Shown here: one piece after another, positions 56,801-64,000 of the stretch
Layout of the letters: every line of letters begins with the position of its first letter
Position numbering within the stretch: the stretch's first letter is position 1
NCBI RefSeq assembly: GCF_016801865.2
Contig: NC_068937.1
Coordinates: 117,281,068-117,345,067 of the forward strand
Reading direction: 5' to 3'
DNA: 64,000 bases
DNA from: Culex pipiens pallens
Taxonomy: Eukaryota > Arthropoda > Insecta > Diptera > Culicidae
The notes under the pieces: model-generated
What the model was told of the DNA's origin: nothing
Database searches by the model: none
The model's input: the letters and a program-made list of their open reading frames with translations, nothing else
Made by a program: the position numbers and the translations under genes

Positions 56801-58454
56801 TTTGCCGAAGAAACAGGAGTATTGACTTAATGAATACTTTTGTAGCTTAAATTATGTTATTTTTTCATTCCGAAAATCAATACACAAAATCTCAAGCTGC
56901 ACACGCAAATCTGAGACAAGCCTTCGAAAAAGTATTGACATTTACGGTGTGAAGGCCGCATCCCAAACCATCGGGGGGGATCATTGACTGCACTTCACCC
57001 ACATCTACGAACGCGCGGCCGGCCAAGGCGCGGGTTCCGGAAGATTTGCAAAAATCTCTGTAAATTTTACCATACTGATCGTTTGTTTTGGCGCGATGCT
57101 CGTAACGCCCACCATGCGCGGTTCCGGTCTGGCGCTGAACTCTCTGAAGTCTTCAGGGGCATGAATTAAACATTAATCGATGAAATTTATAGGCAACACA
57201 ACCTCTCGCACCGTCCGAAGCAACAACACCAGGGGAATCATAATTATCATGATAGCAAAATGGGCATGCACGGCTCGAACCGGTCAACCCTGATCTTGAT
57301 CTTTCCCCCGCGCGCAGACTCTGAACTGATGTGAAGAGTCGTTCAGATCAAGGTTTGCTCTGCAGCAGCAGCAGCAGCAATCTCGGAAGAAATTGTACTG
57401 TCCGGCGGAACACGGACGTGTGCAAGTTGGTGTCCGGACTCCGTAGGTGCCGCTGGAGGTCACGCGTGACATCAGATTATTATGTTTATTGTGAACACTC
57501 CGAGTCCTGGCCCGCAGCGGGGTGACACTCTGCACACACACGTGCGCAAATAGTAGGTTAAGGGGGACTTATCATGACAGGTCGAGGCAGAGAGAGTTGG
57601 TCTTGGGGGTTGTTTAATGATGCCTTTATTATTGGTATTTAAGGGTCGCAATGGGGGAAGTGATATGCGCGTCCGAATGGGGCATTAATTGATGGATAAC
57701 CATTGGTTGGGTTCTAGATTTATTATTAAATTTTGTAGTTTTTGCACTCTTTTGTGTAACACGTTCTGCGTTAAAAAATCATACAAGCAAACCTGGGAGC
57801 TGTTTAGTGATTTCAGCAAGCAGCGAGTAGTTTTGCAGAAATTGGATTTTTGTCATTTCATGTTCACTAAGAAATTTCTGAATAAATTTGATCGACTATT
57901 TTAGTTGGATCAGGGATGTCCAAAATATTGAAATCCATTTTAAATATTTCTTTTATTAAAAATACCTGAATAAATTTGGATTCAGTTTTTTTAGTTTTTA
58001 GTTTCAGAGTTTTTTTTCGATTTTTTTGTGTGTAAAAATTTTGCTCTTACATACAAAACTGCTGATATCAAATATAAAAAACGATTTTCTATGTTTTCGC
58101 AAATCGACTTTTGTTTGTGTTATCTATCCAAAAACACTTATTCTGGACATGTTAAAATTTTGGACTTGATTTTTAAATTTCAGAATAGTTTTTACAGAAA
58201 AGAACAAACAATTTAATTAAAAAAATCATATTTTCGTGAGTTTCAAAATGGGCTCATTGGATGACAGTGAGAAAATCTCATTTTTACAAAATTTAAATTT
58301 CAAGAGGCAACCAGCAGTCCGATCAACAATCTCAAAAAAGGAAAATTGAAAGTTTTTTTTTCAGCATTTCGAGTGTAGAGGTGATTTTGCTTGATGATGT
58401 GTTTTTAAATTACAAACAAAACTGAACACTTTTCGAAAATGTTTCCATCTACTG
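53823..58454. other. Long unique stretch, no supported gene
   Basis: The stretches 53823-55400 and 57650-58450 are AT-rich. The stretch 55440-57620 is GC-richer and CpG-containing, with a (GCA)n run at 57362-57379 and a donor-like GAT|GTAAGT at 55612. No frame shows both a start in context and recognisable motifs. Candidate regulatory DNA or unrecognised non-coding exons. Confidence 0.35.
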
Positions 58455-58639
58455 CATGTAACTTTTTCGTGCATAACCGAGGCACAGAGCTTATGGGATT
58501 TTGGCTATATGGGAGACATTGGCTATAATCCTATGAAAAATCATCCAAACATCAAAAAATATAGTGTTTTGGCATCGGGATGATGTCAGCTATCCATTGC
58601 AATTATAAATACATAAAATTTTTTACAAATATAAGTAAT

Positions 58640-60300
58640 TTTCCTTTATTTGAAAATGCATTTTTATCCGGAAATATAATCAAAATTATTGTGTTTCTGT
58701 ATGGTTACCAACTGATCGGGATTTTTTAAACATTTCGAAAGATATAACACACAGTTTTGAAAATTCTCAAAATTTTCAGAAAACTACGTATTTTTGAAAA
58801 ATTATTAAATTTTTTAGTATTTTGCAATCAAAAATCAAAAATCAAATTATTCGCTCTACAGCATTGCCTTGGCGTTCTCGATTGCGAGATTCCTACTCGA
58901 AACTAGGTGTCCGAAGGCTTAATTGTTGAGGCAATTGCAAATCTCTTTTTACACCTTAGCTTCCATCTACCCCGGGATTCGAACTGACGACCATTGGATT
59001 GTTAGTCCAACTGCCTACCAGCGACTCCACCGAGACAGGACCCAGGGAGACGACTCCTAACACCTGGACTGAGCTAACGACCTAACCTTTGTAGGTTAGT
59101 CCGGGACCAACATTTACTTCCCTTCCGACGGAAGGCGTGATCAGACAAATCTCGTCTCGAAAAATGCCACCGGGACCGTCTGGGATCGAACCCAAGCCGA
59201 CTGGGTGAGAGTCAATCACGCTTACCCCTGCACCACGGTCCCGGATAGTATTTTGCAATATGGGTATCAAAAGATCGGAAATTTTTCATACATTTCAATA
59301 GCAACAATATTTTTTGTGAAATACTCTACCTTTTCCCAAAACTACGTATTTTCGATAGAAATACTCAAAATTTCAGTATTTCACAATATGGGTTTCAAAT
59401 GATCGGTCATTTTTCATACATTTAACAACAATAATATTTTTTTATAAAATAGTCAAAAATTTCACAATACTACGTCTTTTTGAAAAAATACTAAAATTTA
59501 ATGGGCAAAAATAGAATGCGAAATTTTCAAACATTTCAATAATTTTTTTGAAATTACTCCATATTATCACAAAACCACGGACTATTAAAAAATTCTAGAA
59601 ATTTCAGTTTTTATTTTGTAGTTATCACGGAAATTTTAAGTTTTTTTTGAAAGTTAGTTGTTTTGTGAAAATTTCGAGTTTTTTGAAAAAAAAAGTGTTA
59701 TTATTTTTAAAATGTGAAAATATCCTTATCATTTGATACCCATATTGCATTTTTTTGAAATTTTAGCATTTTCATTTTTATAAAAAAATGAGTATTTCAT
59801 AAAAAATATGACTGCTGTCGAAATGCATAAGAATTTTCGGATTTTTGATACCCTAACAATATGAACAATACAGAAGATTCGAGTATATTTTCGAAAAAAA
59901 ATATATTTGTGGACATTTTGAGTAATTCACAAAAAATATTTTTACTGCCGAAATGTATGAAAAATTTACGATCATTTAAAACCCATATTGTAAAATACTG
60001 AAAATGTGAATATTTTTTCGACATACGTAGTTTTGTGATAATTTTGAGTATTGCAAAAAATGTGTGTTTCAACTAACGAAATGTTTGAAAAATCCCGATC
60101 ATTTCATTTGCCCATATTGTATAAACTGAAATTTTTAGTATTTTTCCGAAAATACGTAGTTTTGTGACACTTTTGAGTATTCCACATAAAATATAATTGC
60201 TATCGAAATGTATGAAAAAAATCCGATTATTTGATACCCATTGTGTCAAAAACCTTATTTTTGAGTATTTTTCTGAATATACTTATTATTTGAGTGTTTA
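58640..60300. repeat. Degenerate opposed arrays of a roughly 125-bp unit
   Basis: Forward units contain ATTTTTCATACATTT and CACAATATGGGT (near 59288 and 59412). After about 59700 the same words appear reversed (GAAATGTATGAAAAATTT near 59825, 59950, 60078 and 60205), spaced about 124-128 bp. Units are much more diverged than those at 38640-42065. Confidence 0.7.
58829..59245 (-). mobile_element. Full-length tRNA-headed SINE, 14-bp target duplication
   Basis: On the minus strand the head CCGGGACCGTGGTGCAGGGG is followed by a B-box-like GGTTCGATCCC (complement of 59182-59192). The body contains TTTTTCGAGACGAGATTTGT and the tail is (GATTTTT)n at 58829-58855. TAGTATTTTGCAAT at 58815-58828 and 59246-59259 is an exact duplication. 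Sister of the interrupted copy at 18074-19010. Confidence 0.93.
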
Positions 60301-60322
60301 AAAAAAAGTTTGTTTTAACTTA

Positions 60323-60795
60323 GGCCGTTGCAATGTGCGTAGTTTATGTCCCTTGACTCTGTCCAAAGTCGAGGAGGGGGGGGGGGGGGCAAAAAAATAA
60401 AAAAAGTTTAAAAATTGAATTTACGAGCCATGGTTTCAACATTTGAGTAAACAAAGTATTTAAAAATGCATTTTACACCTGCCCAGTTGTTTTGCAATCA
60501 TTAGTTTCCAAAATACCTAAGTATTGACGAAAATTTATTTTTTTTTGCAAAAAAAAAAGTTTTTGCGGTGCTGTGCATTAGAATTTCATAAAAATTCAAA
60601 ATACTTTTAATCCAGCCCAAACATGCTTAAAACGATTATAAATGCAGGAAAATGCGTTTTAGATTGTTTTAAGTTGATTTGAACTTTATTTTCATTCAAA
60701 TTTTGAAGATTTTTGAAAAAATATTTTTTTTGGCCCTGATTTTTTGGACCAATTTTGAAGGGGGGCGTATGTCGCGAAAAATATTTGCAACGGCC
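60323..60795. mobile_element. TTA-flanked MITE with GGCCGTTGCAA ends (Harbinger-like)
   Basis: GGCCGTTGCAA is a perfect inverted end pair, flanked by TTA (60320-60322 and 60796-60798). A 3-bp TWA-type duplication fits PIF/Harbinger elements. A run of 14 G lies at 60376-60389. A diverged fragment occurs at 29750-29950. No transposase. Confidence 0.82.
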
Positions 60796-61082
60796 TTATA
60801 GCAGAAACAACAATGTTGAGTATTTTTTTGAGAAACTTGCATTTTCAAAATACATTAAATTACAGTCCATAATCAAATATCAGAGGGCCTTGGCAAAATT
60901 TTGCTTCAGATAATCGAAACTTCGGATAATCGAATCACGAATAACCATATTTATTTGCTGCCTGATTTTTTATTCTTTTGCTTAAATATGACCCCTGAAC
61001 TATTCTAAAGTGTTTTAAAATTTTAAAAGCTGAGATGGCGGCCAAAATTGCGGTGATAAAATATTGAAATATAGCATTTTCT

Positions 61083-61100
61083 AATTTAATAGGCATTCAG
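61083..61100. repeat. 18-bp target duplication of SINE, left copy
   Basis: AATTTAATAGGCATTCAG, identical to 61527-61544. Confidence 0.9.
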
Positions 61101-61526
61101 TCCGGGTACTTAGCCTGATGGTTAAGCGATCTGCTTTCCAAGCAGACGATCAGGGATCGAATCCCGCCCGGTCACCTCGTTACCGATTTTTCGGTGGCAA
61201 CTAGACCCCCTTGCTCCCTCTGGGAGCACCAGAACCCCGGTAATTAATTACCAAAACACACACGCACGCCGCTCCCCCCGCTAGAACCAGATAGTGGTGG
61301 TTGAGTGCAAACAGGACGGGAAGATGACCAACCAACCACACCACAACGCGTGAAGGAAGGAAGGAAGACTCTTCCAAGAAGACCCCCTGGAGATCATCAT
61401 CATCCATCATGAACAAGAACAATAGATCTCGAGATCTATAAATAGACGCACGGCTCCGTGATGGCAAGGCCGATTGAGCCAGTTAGGGTATAGGTTAAGA
61501 TAGAGGACAAAGAATAATAAAAAAAA
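61101..61526 (+). mobile_element. tRNA-headed SINE with poly(A) tail and 18-bp duplication
   Basis: The head TCCGGGTACTTAGCCTGATG has an A-box-like TAGCCTGATGG (61111-61121), an anticodon-like arm TCTGC/GCAGA with loop TTTCCAA, and a B-box-like GGATCGAATCC (61154-61164). The body is unlike the other SINEs here, and the tail is A-rich. Exact 18-bp repeats bound it. Confidence 0.92.
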
Positions 61527-61544
61527 AATTTAATAGGCATTCAG
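61527..61544. repeat. 18-bp target duplication of SINE, right copy
   Basis: Identical to 61083-61100. The first A residues may belong to the tail. Confidence 0.88.
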
Positions 61545-61946
61545 CAATTCAAATTATACTAAAACGGGGTTGCAGAACACAAATTTGATGTCAAAAGTAA
61601 ATAAAAAAAATACTAATTTTTTCTTTTCGTTATTTGCTTGTCCGAAGTCCCATACAAATCTTCGGATAATTGAACTTCGATTAATCGAAGTCTGGGCTGT
61701 ACGTGTTTTTGAGAAAAAAAAATCATGTAATTATAATTGCAATAGATAGCTGTCATCTTCCAGATTTCAAAACACTGTATTTTTTAAAGTTTGGTTGATT
61801 TTTCAAAGGATTATAGCCAATGTCTCCCATATAGCCAAAGTTCCATAAGCGCTGTGCTGTGGGCCGTGCTTAACCGAGGCAACTACCCGATTCATAAACG
61901 GGGCAGTGCAAAACCGAGGCGTGCAAATCCGGGGCATGACTGTACC

Positions 61947-63741
61947 TATTTTTAAAAAGTCTTTTGTATGGGAAAAGTCGGAAAAATGCATGGAAACCCT
62001 AAATTTCCTACTGTTTTCTGAAGGGTGGGCTTCTTCCTTCCAGATTTTCCCAAATGTGAGATTCTCATTAGAAATTCAATGCTCTACAACATTGTTGAAC
62101 ATACCAAAGCTGTTAAACTCGATGAAAAGTTTTTAGCGATTAAAAAAAGTAATTTCTCCATGTAAAACACTAATTCCAGGCTTAGGTTTCAATGGGTTAA
62201 CCTCGATCGCTCAAAATTGGCACAGATGCTTAAAATAACCCAAACAATTGTTTTCCGCTTGTGGAACACCCTAATGTGGAAAAACTAATGTTTCAAAATG
62301 GCTTTTTGTAAGTTCTGTTAATTCATTGAATTCTGGCAGCTTAACCTTCTTAGTCATTTGCTGTTCTACTCTGTTGGCATAGGGATTGCATAGACAAAAT
62401 TTCATCCAAATAAAAATTAATACTAAATAAAAATTCTGACTTAATTCTGAATTTTTTGAGAGCTATTGTAGGCTTGTTTGAAAGAGCAACCAATCTGCAA
62501 AAATAACTCAAGTTAAATGAAAATGCAAATGGGACATTTGTGCGATCAGGGCAGCATATATGTATATCGTATTTTACAGAAACTAGTTCAAGGGGTGATA
62601 TGATTTTCATGTATTAAAAAAAAACTCCGTGATGGTATTTATTTGATTATAGTTAGGAAGCGAGTTGTAGTTTTATTCAGATTTTTTGTATTTATTGTAT
62701 GAAGATTATGTATGATGCCAGGAACAATCTTTTTCAAGGTTTTGACGATTTCCATTTTTTGGACAGCCCAAATTCACATGTGATTCAGACTACACGATAA
62801 ATAAAATACCCCGCGAGTCACACAAAAGACAAAACAAAGTAGCATTTTTATTATTTGATTTTGATTTGGGAGTTGGTATACGATAGACGTGGTTTGAAAC
62901 AAGCATTTATTTCTATTCTTATAAAGAAATTATAATCTCAATTTTAAATGGTCCATAATACTTTTAATTTTAACCAGAGGAAAATTCATCAAACTTTATA
63001 AAAAATTCGCTGTTTGTTTTGAATAAAGAAAAAAGGCTTGCTACACCGACATTCTTTTCTCCTAATTTACACTACATGTTCTCCTTTGACATTTTTTTTT
63101 TGTAAAAGCTGCAGCACCCAAATGTTCCAAAAATCCTGCAAGCTGCATTATCCACCGGTGGCCAACGACCGTGATTCGGTTCCCAAAATTGGTCAGTTCG
63201 GTGTGTTGCGAAAAATCGTCCGATCACCCAAAATGACATTTTGGCAATTTGCTCTGCCGTTGCTCGTTTTCCAAAAACCCTGTCATCGTTTCTTCACGTC
63301 CAAAGTGTCGGCGCGATTCTTTTTTATGTCGATTTCATGATTGTGACCAGGGTCACGTCTCTCGCAGGTATTTGGCTCTGAGATGGATGCCTCGGGGCAA
63401 ACGGTGTTCCTGCGGTGTCGAATGACGAATTGGCCACTTTAGATGACAGTTTCGCTGCGGATGCTTGACTGTAATTTGTGTGATTTGAACGACTCTTTGT
63501 GAAGTCTGTCGTCTTAGTTTCTATTTTGAAAAAATACAGTAATTTTAAATTGTAGACTATCCTAAGATTTTTCTTCCTGAAGATAGGCCAATTTTGACAC
63601 TTTGATTGTGGCAATTTGTAATTTGAGATATAGCCATAACTTACGTGGTGTTCATGGCTGAAGATCGGTTGTTTTGATCATATTTCATTTTACTCTGGCA
63701 ACAGTGCTGCCAAATTTTCCCTCAAATTCATGTTCAGATGA
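61947..63741. other. Unique AT-rich stretch, no supported gene
   Basis: No repeat ends recognised. The frame around 63038-63340 lacks an ATG in context and family motifs. Nothing else supported. Confidence 0.35.
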
Positions 63742-63778
63742 TTAATTCACTTTATTATATTTCTCTTTTCAGGTAAAT
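63742..63778 (+). promoter_or_regulatory. Candidate recursive splice site (ratchet point) 3, or 3' splice site
   Basis: TTTATTATATTTCTCTTTTC runs into AG at 63771-63772, followed directly by GTAAAT at 63773. TTAATTC upstream could serve as branch point. The donor half is weaker than at the other two sites, so this may be a plain acceptor. Confidence 0.35.
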
Positions 63779-64000
63779 CTTCAAACTCCAAGGGCCTATC
63801 ATTTAGTGCGCATTCCAACGTGTGAGGTGCGATGCCGGTTTGTTTTTCGTTAATTGCAGTGACTTGACACTTTTGGTTCGAGACCCTCCTCCTCCCCATG
63901 ACCATGATGGTCAGACTTTGCCTTGTACGCGCCTGGGAACACCTTATTTGCCATACGTCGTTGATGGTTCGGCAGTCGTGCTACTGTGCTCTCACTTTGA
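63779..64000. other. Unique sequence to the window end
   Basis: If 63772 is an ordinary acceptor, this would be exonic or untranslated sequence. No frame is recognisable as a known protein. Confidence 0.25.

Larger units (their letters stand above)
60863..61699. mobile_element. TA-flanked MITE with CAGYCC ends, split by a SINE
   Basis: CAGTCC at the left and GGGCTG at the right lie inside TA (60861-60862 and 61700-61701). Subterminal words TTCGGATAATCGAA (left) and TTCGATTAATCGAAGT (right) are inverted relatives. The SINE at 61101-61526 interrupts it. Without the SINE and one duplication copy it is about 393 bp. Confidence 0.7.
58455..61946. mobile_element. Second giant foldback element with tandem-repeat arms
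   Basis: The stretch 58455-58640 is inverted at about 61720-61880. Shared blocks include TTGGCTATATGGGAGACATT, AACCGAGGCA and ATTGCAATTATAA. Between them lie degenerate tandem units in opposed orientation (58640-60300). Later insertions are a SINE (58829-59245), a TTA-flanked MITE (60323-60795) and a TA-flanked MITE with its own SINE (60863-61699). The termini and target duplication are not resolved. No transposase was found. Confidence 0.65.

Noticed and set aside
63038..63340. 100-codon frame near the window end
   Set aside because: It has no ATG in context and no recognisable domain, and its hydrophobic start comes from T-rich sequence.

Overview
The window looks like about 64 kb of a culicine mosquito genome, probably Culex. 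It is AT-rich and dominated by nested transposable elements. Support for this comes from tRNA-headed SINEs like those of Culex and Aedes, a Jockey-clade LINE, many TA-flanked MITEs and long foldback repeats. I see no complete host protein-coding gene. The organism call is inferred from repeat types and base composition, not from a marker gene.

Layout. 1-4.3 kb holds MITEs and a 1.37 kb palindrome. 4.3-5.5 kb is a unique, GC-richer patch with a possible short secreted or membrane peptide. 5.5-10.0 kb is a complete Jockey-clade LINE with both ORFs open and a perfect 14-bp target duplication. 11.8-12.4 kb is a candidate host exon ending at a GT donor. 12.6-22.5 kb is a dense nest of palindromic repeats, SINEs and MITEs. 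23-29.7 kb is mostly unique, with a 0.92 kb retroelement carrying a pentamer tail and two more MITE-type elements. 29.7-37.6 kb holds further palindromic elements, a hAT-type insertion and a 1.74 kb LINE derivative that has only a (broken) gag ORF. 37.8-42.7 kb is a TTAA-flanked giant foldback with opposed arrays of a 142-bp unit. 43.8-53.8 kb holds more palindromes, a hAT-type element and TA-flanked MITEs. 53.8-58.4 kb is unique. 58.5-61.9 kb is a second giant foldback with degenerate tandem units and several nested elements.

How it fits together. Three + strand sites (about 17357, 45426 and 63773) place a strong 3' splice site directly against a 5' splice site. This is the signature of recursive splicing points in very long introns. 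Together with the candidate donor at 12442, they suggest that most of the window is one long, repeat-filled intron of a + strand host gene whose coding exons lie outside it. This is inference and needs RNA data.

The LINE is the only element with an intact replication apparatus. The SINEs, the gag-only LINE derivative, the hAT-type and TA- or TTAA-flanked elements would all depend on enzymes encoded elsewhere.
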